From: Galactobacter caseinivorans
Lineage (GTDB): Bacteria > Actinomycetota > Actinomycetes > Actinomycetales > Micrococcaceae
Direction: 5' to 3'
Assembly: GCF_003640665.1 (NCBI RefSeq)
Contig: NZ_QQXL01000008.1
Span: 90,028 to 154,027 of the forward strand
Length of the DNA stretch: 64,000 nt
The notes under the pieces were generated by a model. It was not told where the DNA came from and ran no database searches. It was given only the letters and a program-made list of their open reading frames with translations. Position numbers and translations under genes: made by a program. Positions within the stretch are counted from its first letter, which is position 1; every line of letters begins with the position of its first letter. This document shows, in pieces, positions 16,413-24,579 of the stretch.

Positions 16413-17630
16413 GTGCCCCGGACCACCGCCCTCCCCGGAGAAGACGCCGCGCGCCTTGCCGGCTACGAGGATGCCCTGCACGCCGCGGGTCTCGACTCGC
16501 GGCCGGTCGCCGTCCTTGACGCCGCGGCGCTGGAGGCAAACGTCGCGGACCTGGGAACCCGGGCTGCCGGGGTGCCGCTGCGCCTGGCGTCCAAGTCCGT
16601 CCGCGTCCGCGGCGTCCTGGACCGCGTCCTGGCCACTGAATTTTTTGAGGGCCTCCTGGCCTTCACCCTCCCCGAGGCCCTCTGGCTGGCTTCCCACGGG
16701 AACGGCAATCTGGTGATCGGCTACCCCACGGCGGACGCCGCCGGGCTTCGGGAGCTTGCCGCGAGCGACCCAGCCCGCGCCGCGATCACCCTCATGGTGG
16801 ACTCGACCGAGCAGCTGGACTTCATCGACACCGCCGCCCCCGGCCACCCCGAGCTGCGCGTGGCCCTGGAGTTAGACGCCTCCTACCGCCCCACCCGTTC
16901 CCTGCAGATCGGTGCCGCCCGCTCCCCCGTTCACCGCCCAGATCAGCTCGCCGCGCTCGCCACGGCCGTGGTCCGGCGCCCCGGCTTCAAGGTGGTGGGG
17001 CTGATGGCCTACGAGGGTCAGGTGGCCGGCGTGGGCAACGCCGGCTCGGGCCCGCGCGCGGCGGCAGTGCGCGCCATGCAGGCGGCCTCCTCCAAGGAGC
17101 TGGCCCAGCGCCGCGCGGAGGCCGTGGCCGCCGTGCGGCTGGTCGCCGAGCTCGAGTTTGTGAACGGAGGCGGGACGGGATCCATCGAGTCCACGGCCGC
17201 GGAGCCCGCCATCACGGAGGTCGCCGCCGGCTCCGGGGTCTTTGGCCCCGGCCTCTTTGATCACTACACCCACTTCTCACCGCACCACGCCTTGCACTTT
17301 GGCCTGGACGTGGTGCGCCGCCCCAGCCCGGAAACGGCCACAGTATTGGGTGGCGGATGGGTGGCCTCCGGCCCGCCGGCCGCGGATCGCCTCCCCACCA
17401 TCGCCTGGCCGCGCGGCCTCAAGTACCGCCCCACGGAGGCCGCGGGAGAGGTCCAAACCCCGCTGGTCGGCGACGCCGCGCGCAGGCTCCACCCGGGCGA
17501 CGTCGTCTGGTTCCGTCACGCCAAGGCCGGAGAGTTGTGTGAGCGAGTCAACGAGCTGGCAGTCATCCGGGACGGCAGCGTCGAGGACGTGCTGCCCACC
17601 TACCGCGGCGAGGGAAAGGCCTTCCTATGA
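16413..17630 (+). CDS. D-threonine aldolase / D-serine deaminase-like PLP enzyme
   Basis: A 405-residue protein with an alanine-racemase-type TIM barrel at the N-terminus. The PLP lysine is in LRLASKSVRV (about residue 60). GLMAYEGQVAG and ELEFVNGGGTGSIES (phosphate-binding loop) follow. The C-terminal D-ser_dehydrat domain has metal-binding residues near the end (PGDVVWFRHAKAGELCERVNE). The GTG at 16413 with AGGAAG upstream is chosen because homology starts there. Its stop overlaps the oxidase ATG by four bases. It likely cleaves or deaminates a beta-hydroxy D-amino acid; substrate unknown. Confidence 0.87.
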   Translation: MPRTTALPGEDAARLAGYEDALHAAGLDSRPVAVLDAAALEANVADLGTRAAGVPLRLASKSVRVRGVLDRVLATEFFEGLLAFTLPEALWLASHGNGNLVIGYPTADAAGLRELAASDPARAAITLMVDSTEQLDFIDTAAPGHPELRVALELDASYRPTRSLQIGAARSPVHRPDQLAALATAVVRRPGFKVVGLMAYEGQVAGVGNAGSGPRAAAVRAMQAASSKELAQRRAEAVAAVRLVAELEFVNGGGTGSIESTAAEPAITEVAAGSGVFGPGLFDHYTHFSPHHALHFGLDVVRRPSPETATVLGGGWVASGPPAADRLPTIAWPRGLKYRPTEAAGEVQTPLVGDAARRLHPGDVVWFRHAKAGELCERVNELAVIRDGSVEDVLPTYRGEGKAFL

Positions 17631-19000
17631 AGACAACCGGGTTCTCCGCGCAGCACGGCCAGCGCGGCGCCAAGCAGCCAGCACTCGTGGATCGCCATGG
17701 CGTGTGGCGCAATTGGGGTCGCAGCGCGCAGTCCCGACCCAGCGGCGTCGAGCAGCCGGGAACCGAAGACCAACTGCTGGCGCTCCTGCGCGCCGCACAT
17801 CGCGAGGGGCGGCGGGTCAAGGTCGTGGGCGGGGGCCATTCCTTCACTGATATCGCGGCCACAGACGGAACCCTGATCAGCCTGGACCGGCTGCAGGGGC
17901 TCACGCGCGTTGATCCCGTCAGCGGGCTGGTTTCCCTGCTCGGCGGCACGCGGGTGTGGCGCATTTCTGACGCGCTGGAGCCGTACGGGCTGGCGCTGGC
18001 GAACATGGGGGACATTGATCGCCAGTCCATCGCTGGCGCCCTGGCCACGGGCACGCATGGCACGGGTCTGGGCTTCACGGGGTACTCCGGGATGTTGCGC
18101 TCGGTGCGGATCGCGCTGGCGGACGGCACGGTGCTCACGGCGAGCGCGCAGCATCACCCCGAACTGTTCCAGGCCGCTCGCGTGGGCCTTGGCGCCATCG
18201 GCGTGCTGCTGGAGGTCACGCTGCAGTGCGTCCCGGCGTTCACGGTCTCCGCGGCGGAGCACCCCGAGCCGCTGGAGCACATGATCGAGTCCTTTGTGCA
18301 GCGCAGCCGCGAGGTGGATCACCTGGAGTTCTACTGGTTCCAGCACACCCAGCTCGCCGCGACCAAGAGCAATATGCGCCAGGAGGCGGGGGTTTCGCGG
18401 CGCCCGCTGACACGGCGGCAACACCTGCTCGACGACGAGTTGCTGGGTAACGGCGGACTCCGCCTTCTCTGCGAGGCGGGCAGGGCGATACCCCGAGCCG
18501 TTCCCGCACTCAACCGTTTTGCGGCGACGGCCATGGGGGATCGGCAGTATTCGGACCGCTCCGACCGGATCTTCGTTTCGCCGCGGCGCACGCGCTTCAG
18601 AGAGATGGAGTACGCGGTGCCCCTGGAGGACTTTGAGGAGGTCTTCCGCGAGGTCATGGCCGCCGTGAATGGCTGTGGTTCCGGGATCACTTTCCCTGTG
18701 GAGGTGCGCACGGCCGGCGCGGACGATACGTGGTTGGGCACCGCGTCCGGCCGGGAGAGCGCCTATTTTGCGCTGCACCGCTTCGTGAAGGAGGACCACG
18801 TGCCCTTTTTCGCGGCGGTGGAGCCCATCCTGCGGGCCGCCGGCGGGCGCCCCCACTGGGGCAAGATCCACACCATGGACGCGCCGGATCTGGCACGGGT
18901 TTATCCGCGCTTCGAGGACTTCCGGCGGGTGCGCGCCCAAGTGGACCCCGGCGGGATGTTCGCCAACGCCTACCTGGATCGGGTGGTGGGGCGGGGCTGA
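17627..19000 (+). CDS. FAD-linked sugar-1,4-lactone oxidase (D-arabinono-1,4-lactone oxidase family)
   Basis: A 457-residue flavoprotein. The PCMH-type FAD domain has VKVVGGGHSFTDIAATDG and the GALATGTHGTGLGFTG nucleotide loop. The C-terminal ALO domain ends with HWGKIHTMDAPDL, YPRFEDFRRVRAQVDP and GMFANAYLDRV, which define the aldonolactone/alditol oxidase group. It is coupled to the upstream PLP enzyme by an ATGA overlap, so the two are made together. Related actinobacterial enzymes oxidise sugar lactones or alditols to give peroxide. The metabolic link with a D-amino-acid enzyme is not known. Confidence 0.88.
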   Translation: MKTTGFSAQHGQRGAKQPALVDRHGVWRNWGRSAQSRPSGVEQPGTEDQLLALLRAAHREGRRVKVVGGGHSFTDIAATDGTLISLDRLQGLTRVDPVSGLVSLLGGTRVWRISDALEPYGLALANMGDIDRQSIAGALATGTHGTGLGFTGYSGMLRSVRIALADGTVLTASAQHHPELFQAARVGLGAIGVLLEVTLQCVPAFTVSAAEHPEPLEHMIESFVQRSREVDHLEFYWFQHTQLAATKSNMRQEAGVSRRPLTRRQHLLDDELLGNGGLRLLCEAGRAIPRAVPALNRFAATAMGDRQYSDRSDRIFVSPRRTRFREMEYAVPLEDFEEVFREVMAAVNGCGSGITFPVEVRTAGADDTWLGTASGRESAYFALHRFVKEDHVPFFAAVEPILRAAGGRPHWGKIHTMDAPDLARVYPRFEDFRRVRAQVDPGGMFANAYLDRVVGRG

Positions 19001-19030
19001 TTCCCTCAGGGGTCTGCACGCTCTGCGACA

Positions 19031-19096
19031 TGGGTCAGCGACGACCCACCCTTGACAGCCACCCCACTTCAGTGGTTCATTAGTCGAGTAACTAAC
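19031..19096 (+). promoter_or_regulatory. Promoter and putative autoregulatory operator of the YtrA-type operon
   Basis: A consensus -35 TTGACA at 19052-19057 is followed 18 bases later by TTCATT. Overlapping and downstream is an inverted repeat GGTTCATTA-N5-TAACTAACC (19074-19096, 7 of 9 positions paired), well placed for GntR autorepression. A 6-bp hairpin TGGGTC/GACCCA (19031-19048) lies just before the -35. Confidence 0.6.
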
Positions 19097-19118
19097 CAAC
19101 AAAGCAAGGACGCAGTCG

Positions 19119-19493
19119 ATGTTCGACGATTCGCGGGCGATCTTCTTCCAGATCGCCGAGCAGCTGGAGGAGCAGGTGCTGGACGGCACCCTCCCCGAGG
19201 GGGCGCGCGCACCCTCCACCAACGAGCTCGCCGCCTTCCACGGCATCAACCCGGCCACCGCCGCCAAGGGCCTGAATCTCTTAGTGGACGCCGGAGTCCT
19301 GCACAAGCAGCGAGGAATCGGCATGTTCGTCTCCACCGGCGCCCGCCAGGCGTTGCGCACCCGCCGCCAGCAGGACTTCGCGGCAACCTTCCTCACCCCC
19401 GTGCTGGCAGAAGCCGCGCGGCTGGGTATGACCCGCGAGGAGCTGGCGCAGATGCTCCTCTCCACCACCATTACCCCTTCGGAGAAGCCATGA
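19119..19493 (+). CDS. GntR family regulator, YtrA subfamily
   Basis: A 124-residue repressor with an N-terminal winged helix (FFQIAEQLEEQVLDGTLPEGARAPSTNEL and GINPATAAKGLNLLVDAGVLHKQRGIGMFV). The short C-terminal helical part defines the YtrA subgroup, which normally controls an adjacent ABC transporter. It overlaps the ABC ATPase gene by four bases. A candidate operator is in its own promoter. Related regulators respond to cell-envelope antibiotics, but the inducer here is unknown. Confidence 0.9.
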   Translation: MFDDSRAIFFQIAEQLEEQVLDGTLPEGARAPSTNELAAFHGINPATAAKGLNLLVDAGVLHKQRGIGMFVSTGARQALRTRRQQDFAATFLTPVLAEAARLGMTREELAQMLLSTTITPSEKP

Positions 19494-20416
19494 ATGCCAC
19501 ACCCGCACTGGAATTGCGTGGGCTCAGCAAGGCCTATCGCGACACCACGGCCCTTGAATCCGTCACCACCACCTTGGCCGCAGGCCACATCTATGGCCTG
19601 CTGGGCCGCAACGGCGCCGGCAAGTCCACGCTCATGTCCCTGGCCACGGCGCAGGCCTTCCCCAGCGCGGGGGACGCGCTCGTTTTTGGCCACACACCCT
19701 ACGAGCACCGCGCCACGTTGGCGCGCATGTGCTTCATGAAGGAGTCCCAGAAGTACCCGGACGACTACACGGTCAAGCACGCGCTCGCCTCCGCCGCCAT
19801 CGCCTACCCCAACTGGGATCAGGCCTTCGCGGACCAGCTGGTCGGTGAGTTGCGCCTGCCCCTCAAGCGACGCATCAAGAAGCTCAGCCGCGGGCAATTT
19901 AGCTCGGTTGGCATCGTGATTGGGCTGGCGTCCCGGGCGGATCTCACGTTCTTTGATGAGCCGTATCTGGGCCTGGATGCGGTGGCGCGGCAGGTCTTTT
20001 ACGACCACCTGCTGGCGGATTTCGCGGAGCACCCGCGCACCGTGGTGCTCTCCAGCCACCTGATCGACGAGATCGCGGACGTCCTGGAGCACGTGCTGCT
20101 CCTGGAGGACGGGCACCTGGTTTTGGACGCGCCGGTGGAGGAGGTTCGCGGGGCGGTCACGTCCCTGAGCGGGCCTTCGCAGGCGGTGCTCGACGCCGCT
20201 GCCGGCCTTCCGATCTTGGCTCGCCGGGACTTGGGTCCCGTCACGCAACTCACCGTCCGGGGGCGCTTTGATGCGGCTGCCCGTGCGGCAGCAGAGGCGG
20301 CGGGGGTCGGCGTGGCGGCCGAGTCCCTGCAGCAGTCCATCGTTTATCTCACGCGGGCCTCGGAGGCCAGCACCACCACGGCCCACACCAGCACCCTCTC
20401 AGGAGGCACGTCATGA
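19490..20416 (+). CDS. ABC transporter ATP-binding protein (YtrB-like)
   Basis: A 308-residue ATPase. Walker A is GRNGAGKSTLM, Walker B LTFFDEPYLGLDA, and the switch is VLSSHL. The signature is LSRGQ rather than LSGGQ, as in the YtrB/CcmA-like subgroup. The C-terminal about 80 residues form an accessory domain. The true start is the ATG at 19490, overlapping the regulator stop; the longer open frame upstream is not coding. It partners the membrane protein encoded next. Confidence 0.9.
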   Translation: MNATPALELRGLSKAYRDTTALESVTTTLAAGHIYGLLGRNGAGKSTLMSLATAQAFPSAGDALVFGHTPYEHRATLARMCFMKESQKYPDDYTVKHALASAAIAYPNWDQAFADQLVGELRLPLKRRIKKLSRGQFSSVGIVIGLASRADLTFFDEPYLGLDAVARQVFYDHLLADFAEHPRTVVLSSHLIDEIADVLEHVLLLEDGHLVLDAPVEEVRGAVTSLSGPSQAVLDAAAGLPILARRDLGPVTQLTVRGRFDAAARAAAEAAGVGVAAESLQQSIVYLTRASEASTTTAHTSTLSGGTS

Positions 20417-21144
20417 CGACCCTTGCGACCCCACGTACATCCGGCTCGCCCATCCTGAAGGTGGCCAGAGTCCAGCTCACCAATCGCCAGACCTTTGTCT
20501 GGGTCCCCCTGCTGGTCTGGGGTGGAGCCTTTGCGCTGACGCTGGCGGTGTGGGCGGCGGTGTATGCAGCCACCGGCCCCAATACCAACCTGTACGCGGG
20601 CTCAGCCCAGGCGCCGCTCTGGTATCTCCTGGTGGTTGGCTCGCAATCCGTGGTCTACACCTTCCCGTTTGCCCAAGCGCTCTCCTTCACGCGGCGCGAC
20701 TTCTACCTGGGCACCCTCTTGGTTTACGGGCTGGTGTCCGTGGTCTTCGGGGCGGCCATGTGGCTCTTTGGAGCGTTGGAGGGCCTCACAAACGGCTGGT
20801 GGACGGGCGGGCATTACGCCACGTTCGAGTATCTCGGCGAGGCCGGCCACCCCGGCTACTTCGTCCTCTACGCCATCTCCGCGCTCATGGCGCTCAACGT
20901 GGGCTTCTGCATGGGAACCATCTGGAAGCGAGGCGGCACCCTGGCCCTCACCACCACGCTCATCGCCATGGTCGCCGTCCTCATCGGCGTGTACTTCCTG
21001 GTCGCCAAACTGGACTGGTGGGGCGGACTCGCGACCCTGCTCGCCCCCGCCACCGCCGTCTGGGTGATCAGCCTCATCGTTGCCGTCATCGCGGCGGCAG
21101 CAGGCTTCATTTCCTGGGCGCTCATCCGCCGTACCCCGGCCTGA
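20413..21144 (+). CDS. ABC transporter membrane protein of the YtrA-type operon
   Basis: A 243-residue integral membrane protein with about six hydrophobic segments and no enzymatic motif. It opens with a short polar N-terminus and LKVARVQLTNRQTFVWVPLLVW, in the style of ABC-2 permeases. An ATGA overlap couples it to the ATPase. The gene set (GntR, ATPase, permease) suggests export or a sensing function induced by a small molecule; no substrate can be assigned. A 12-bp hairpin follows 12 bases after the stop. Confidence 0.83.
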   Translation: MTTLATPRTSGSPILKVARVQLTNRQTFVWVPLLVWGGAFALTLAVWAAVYAATGPNTNLYAGSAQAPLWYLLVVGSQSVVYTFPFAQALSFTRRDFYLGTLLVYGLVSVVFGAAMWLFGALEGLTNGWWTGGHYATFEYLGEAGHPGYFVLYAISALMALNVGFCMGTIWKRGGTLALTTTLIAMVAVLIGVYFLVAKLDWWGGLATLLAPATAVWVISLIVAVIAAAAGFISWALIRRTPA

Positions 21145-21155
21145 CCGCCGCTTTT

Positions 21156-21214
21156 CCACCGGGTTTTGGCCCCACGACCGAACGTTGATCGGTCCCACGG
21201 CGAAAACCCGGTGG
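21156..21214 (+). terminator. Terminator of the YtrA-type operon
   Basis: Perfect 12-bp arms CCACCGGGTTTT (21156-21167) and its complement (21203-21214), enclosing an inner GACCG/CGGTC stem. It lies 12 bases after the permease stop. Confidence 0.7.
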
Positions 21215-21395
21215 ACATCGGCCAGCCCTGGAGCTCCTGCCCCCGCGCCGGATCGTCACGGTTGCACGACGATCGTGCGACGACTGCGCAACGGTGCAGC
21301 CACATGGCACCGAACCGTCACCTGGGGTGGCTACCGTTAGGGGTGCCACCGCCTCGATGATGCCGTCGGAGGCGTACCCCCTATGAGGAGTCCCC

Positions 21396-22685
21396 GTGCA
21401 GTTCTCTTTCAACCGTCGCTCGCTGCGAGTGTTGCCCGCCATCTTGGCCGCCGGTGCGCTCGCACTCGCTGGGTGCACCGCCTCCGGAGACCAGAATTCC
21501 TCCTCCGCCCAGCCCAACGGCAGCGCGTCTGCACAGGGCTCGGGGACTGCCCCCGCGCCGTCGGGCAGTGGGTCCGCCGGTTCCTCCGACGGGGCCAAGC
21601 CAAGCGATGGCACCACACCGGCCTCCGACGAGGCCACCAAGGTGGTCTCCACCCCGCTGGATAAGAAGGTCAAGACCAAGGTCTGGGCGGATAACTCGAT
21701 GGTTCCGCACCTCTTCTTCCACTCCCTCGTGGTGAACCCGAAGGTGGCGTTCAAGGACCCGGAGTCCGGCCGCGGCTACCTGGACTACATGGTCACGGTG
21801 GGTGAGTTCAAGAAGGTGCTGCAGCAGGTCTACGACAACGATTACGTTCTGGTGAGCCCGCACGCGCTGGCCTCCGTGGACTCCAAGGGCAACATGAAGC
21901 CCACCAAGCTCAACGTTCCCGTGGGCAAGAAGCCAATGGTTCTCTCCATCGACGATGTGTCCTATTACGAGTACATGAAGGGTGATGGCTTCCCGACCAA
22001 GCTCGTGGTCACGGAGGACGGCTCGGTGAAGAACGAGTACACGGACCCGGAGACCAAGAAGACCACCGTGGGCGACTATGACGTGATGCCGATCGTGGAT
22101 GAGTTCGTGAAGAAGCACCCGGATTTTGCGCCGTACGGCCACAAGGGCGTGCTGGCCCTGACCGGGTACAACGGCGTGCTGGGTTACCGCTCCTCGCCCA
22201 GCATCTACAAGGGCAAGAACAAGAACCTGGACGCGGACATCGCGGAGGCCACCAAGGTCGCAGACAAGCTCAAGTCCACCGGCTGGGAGTTCTCCTCACA
22301 CGCCTGGGGTCACATCAACTTCACCAAGTCCTCGCTCTCGCAGATCAAGGCTGACACGTCCAAGTGGAAGTCTGACGTGGAGCCCATCGTCGGCAAGACG
22401 GACCTGCTGATCTACCCGTTCGGCGCGGACATCTCCGGCCTGCCCAAGTACTCCGGCGCCAAGTATGACTACCTGAAGAAGCAGGGCTACAACTTCTACT
22501 TCAACGTGGATGGCTCCACCCCGGCCTGGGGTCAGTGGGGCAAGGGCTATCTGCGCGAGGCCCGCATCAACATCGACGGCATCTCGCTGAAGGCGGCCGT
22601 GGACGGGCGCAAGGTGCTGAGCAACTTCTTTGACCCCAAGTCGGTCATCGACCCCGCTCGGCCCAAGAGCATCTCCGGAAAGTAG
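21396..22685 (+). CDS. Polysaccharide deacetylase-like lipoprotein
   Basis: A 429-residue lipoprotein with lipobox ALAGC (Cys about 27), then about 55 residues of Ser/Gly/Pro/Ala linker. The NodB-type domain is divergent: the first metal motif is LSIDDVSYYEYM (instead of TFDDG), the second HAWGH (usual HTxxH spacing), and the third IYPFGAD in place of RPPYG. This pattern occurs in a set of Gram-positive deacetylase lipoproteins, so activity is plausible. GTG 21396 has GAGGAG upstream. It acts at the outer membrane face, probably on peptidoglycan or a surface glycan. Confidence 0.85.
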   Translation: MQFSFNRRSLRVLPAILAAGALALAGCTASGDQNSSSAQPNGSASAQGSGTAPAPSGSGSAGSSDGAKPSDGTTPASDEATKVVSTPLDKKVKTKVWADNSMVPHLFFHSLVVNPKVAFKDPESGRGYLDYMVTVGEFKKVLQQVYDNDYVLVSPHALASVDSKGNMKPTKLNVPVGKKPMVLSIDDVSYYEYMKGDGFPTKLVVTEDGSVKNEYTDPETKKTTVGDYDVMPIVDEFVKKHPDFAPYGHKGVLALTGYNGVLGYRSSPSIYKGKNKNLDADIAEATKVADKLKSTGWEFSSHAWGHINFTKSSLSQIKADTSKWKSDVEPIVGKTDLLIYPFGADISGLPKYSGAKYDYLKKQGYNFYFNVDGSTPAWGQWGKGYLREARINIDGISLKAAVDGRKVLSNFFDPKSVIDPARPKSISGK

Positions 22686-22693
22686 CCCAGCCC

Positions 22694-22720
22694 GCCGCCC
22701 CTGGTTCTGCCAGGGGCGGC
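22694..22720 (+). terminator. Terminator between the two deacetylase genes
   Basis: Perfect 11-bp arms (22694-22704 and 22710-22720) around TTCTG, nine bases after the first deacetylase stop. Confidence 0.75.
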
Positions 22721-22760
22721 GCTCGGCCGTGCTCCCAGCCCTCGAGAAACACTAGGAATC

Positions 22761-23690
22761 ATGCGTAGGCCCCTGTCGCGTCGTTTCGTCCTGTCCAGCA
22801 TGGCCGCACTGACCGCGGCCGCCCTCGCGGTCAGCGGCGTCGGCACAGGCGTTTTTGCCGCCACCGCCGGCCCTGACCTGGTCAGGGCCGCTGCGCAGAC
22901 GAGCACCGGCGCGCTCACACCTTCAACCAAGCGCCCGACGCCGCTGCCTGGCCTTCCCGGCGCGGCGTTCGGTTTTGTGCCGAGCACGTCGGCGGGCGGA
23001 TCCTCCGGCGGTGCCCGAGCGTCCGCGGGGCACTCGACTGCTGCGCGCAAGCCCAGCCCCAAGGCAGAACCTCAGGTGAACTGCGCCAAGGTCAAGTGCG
23101 TGGCGCTGACCTTTGACGACGGCCCCGGCCCGTACACCGCTCAGCTGCTCAAGCACCTGGAGGCGGGCCAGGCCAAGGCCACGTTCTTCCTCCTTGGCCA
23201 GCAGGTGAAGCAGTACCCGGAGCTGGTCAAGGCCCAGGCCACCGCGGGTATGGAGTTGGGCAATCACAGCTGGGATCACCCGCAGCTGAGCCGGTTGAAG
23301 AAGAAGGTCGTGGACTCCCAGGTCGGGCGCACCAACCGGGTCATCACCAAGGCCTCGGGCGGGACCAAGGCCGTGTTCCTGCGCCCACCGTACGGGGATC
23401 TGCTGCGCTCCCAGCGAGGCCAGGTGAGCATGCCGCTGGCGCTGTGGGACGTGGACACACTGGATTGGAAGACGCGCAGCACCAAGGCCACCATCACGTC
23501 CGCCGCCGCGGCCAAGCCCGGCGACATTGTGCTGATGCACGACATCCACGAATCCACGGTCCGCGCGGTGCCGCAGATCGTGAAGAAGCTCAAGGCCAAG
23601 GGCATTCACCTGGTCACGCTGAGCACGCTGATGGGCGGCAAGGTCAAGGAGCACATTGAGTACGGGTCGGGGCTGCGGCCACGGAGGTAG
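22761..23690 (+). CDS. Secreted polysaccharide deacetylase (NodB domain)
   Basis: A 309-residue exported enzyme. An N-terminal RRPLSRRF stretch is followed by a hydrophobic signal region, giving a Tat-like or Sec signal peptide. A Ser/Pro/Ala linker of about 60 residues follows. The catalytic domain is canonical: ALTFDDGPGPYT, ELGNHSWDHPQL and FLRPPYGDLL, then LWDVDTLDWKT and DIVLMHDIHE. It removes N-acetyl groups from peptidoglycan or another glycan at the cell surface. The preceding deacetylase-like lipoprotein may act on the same polymer, although a terminator separates the two genes. Confidence 0.9.
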   Translation: MRRPLSRRFVLSSMAALTAAALAVSGVGTGVFAATAGPDLVRAAAQTSTGALTPSTKRPTPLPGLPGAAFGFVPSTSAGGSSGGARASAGHSTAARKPSPKAEPQVNCAKVKCVALTFDDGPGPYTAQLLKHLEAGQAKATFFLLGQQVKQYPELVKAQATAGMELGNHSWDHPQLSRLKKKVVDSQVGRTNRVITKASGGTKAVFLRPPYGDLLRSQRGQVSMPLALWDVDTLDWKTRSTKATITSAAAAKPGDIVLMHDIHESTVRAVPQIVKKLKAKGIHLVTLSTLMGGKVKEHIEYGSGLRPRR

Positions 23691-23763
23691 GTCCCAGGCG
23701 GTAGGCCCGCAGCGGTAGGTCCAGGCGGTTGGCCCCGACGGTAGGTCCCAGGCGGTAGGCCCG
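23686..23763 (+). repeat. Three tandem copies of a 26-28 base GGTAGGTCCCAGGCGG unit
   Basis: Copies begin at 23686, 23714 and 23740. The first and third share 24 identical bases; the middle one is degenerate. The first copy includes the deacetylase stop codon. They lie between that gene and tRNA-Lys. Confidence 0.8.
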
Positions 23764-24579
23764 GGCGCTCATTCCCGACGCCCTCACACCCTGACGCGAA
23801 GCGGGCCAGACAGAGCTACCGCCCCCGCGCAGGTGGCGGGTGCGGCAGCCGTGAAGTGGTGGGCCCAGCGGGGTTCGAACCCGCGACCAGCGGATTAAAA
23901 GTCCGATGCTCTACCAGCTGAGCTATAGGCCCTGGTCTGCGATTTTCCCTGCGAGAGCGGGGATCTTCACTGTAAGTCATCCGTACTCGGACTCAGAATC
24001 GAGTGCCTGAGCGGCCACATCGTGGCCCACGGCCACCTCTCCCTCGGGGAGGGTGTCCGCACGAACGCCCGCCGACAATTCTTCCACATCCACGCGCCAG
24101 CCCCTGCCGCCGCATCACCCCGCCGCTTTATGTAATGAGTTTTATACCTGTATTTCTACGATTCTTTTACCCGCCGCGCTAATAAGATTAGCGCGACTAT
24201 CCTCCGCCCCGAACCCCCCACGCCGAAAAAAATTCATGCACGGATTACCGCCTCAGATGCCCGCCTCCAGCCTCAGGAATCCGCGGAACGGCAGGGGATT
24301 TTTGGCCCATGAATATAAGCCCATGCGAACGAAAAAATAACAATGTATTGAATCTGCGAAAAAAGTCCCCACCCGCCGCCATTTCAAGATATTCTACAAA
24401 CCGGTGCCGTAGGACCCCCATCTACCGGCACCCTGGCCGTCCAACCCCCAATGTGGCGGCCCACCGTGCCGAAGCTCCTCCCAAGGTCTCGGCACAGGAG
24501 GTCCCCGGGGACCTTCCCTTTTCTGGGCCACACCTGCATCACAGCGCCTAGACGCCTGGCAGGAGTACTCTTCGAGACG
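23691..24579. other. Gene-poor 0.9 kb interval with tRNA and AT-rich island
   Basis: Apart from the tandem repeats and tRNA-Lys, no supported protein gene lies here. From about 24120 to 24400 the base composition is clearly more AT-rich than anywhere nearby (runs such as TTTTATACC and GAAAAAATAACAATGTATTGAAT). Two hairpins are visible: a 9-bp stem CGCGCTAAT/ATTAGCGCG (24175-24195) and GGTGCCGTAG with its partner (24403-24432). A 95-codon open frame at 24053-24340 has no recognisable features. Confidence 0.7.
23857..23932 (-). tRNA. tRNA-Lys (anticodon TTT)
   Basis: On the minus strand the cloverleaf reads GGGCCTA acceptor, D-arm TAGCTCAGCTGGTAGAG, anticodon loop CTTTTAA (anticodon TTT), T-arm GGGTTCGAACCC, and an encoded CCA end (23857-23859). 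The acceptor contains one T-G wobble and position 27-43 appears unpaired (T/C). Confidence 0.93.

Noticed and set aside
17600..20386. A very long open frame on the minus strand opposite the lactone oxidase and ABC genes
   Set aside because: It has Arg/Gln/Leu/His-rich shadow composition, no domain, and lies antisense to well-supported genes. The same applies to the long antisense frames at 2520-4370, 25667-27112, 50569-52089, 53755-55170 and 61417-63171.
23686..23763. Tandem repeats considered as a CRISPR array
   Set aside because: Units abut with no unique spacers, are degenerate, and no cas gene is present.
24053..24340. A 95-codon open frame in the AT-rich island
   Set aside because: No ribosome site, no hydrophobic or domain pattern, and atypical composition; not supported as a gene.
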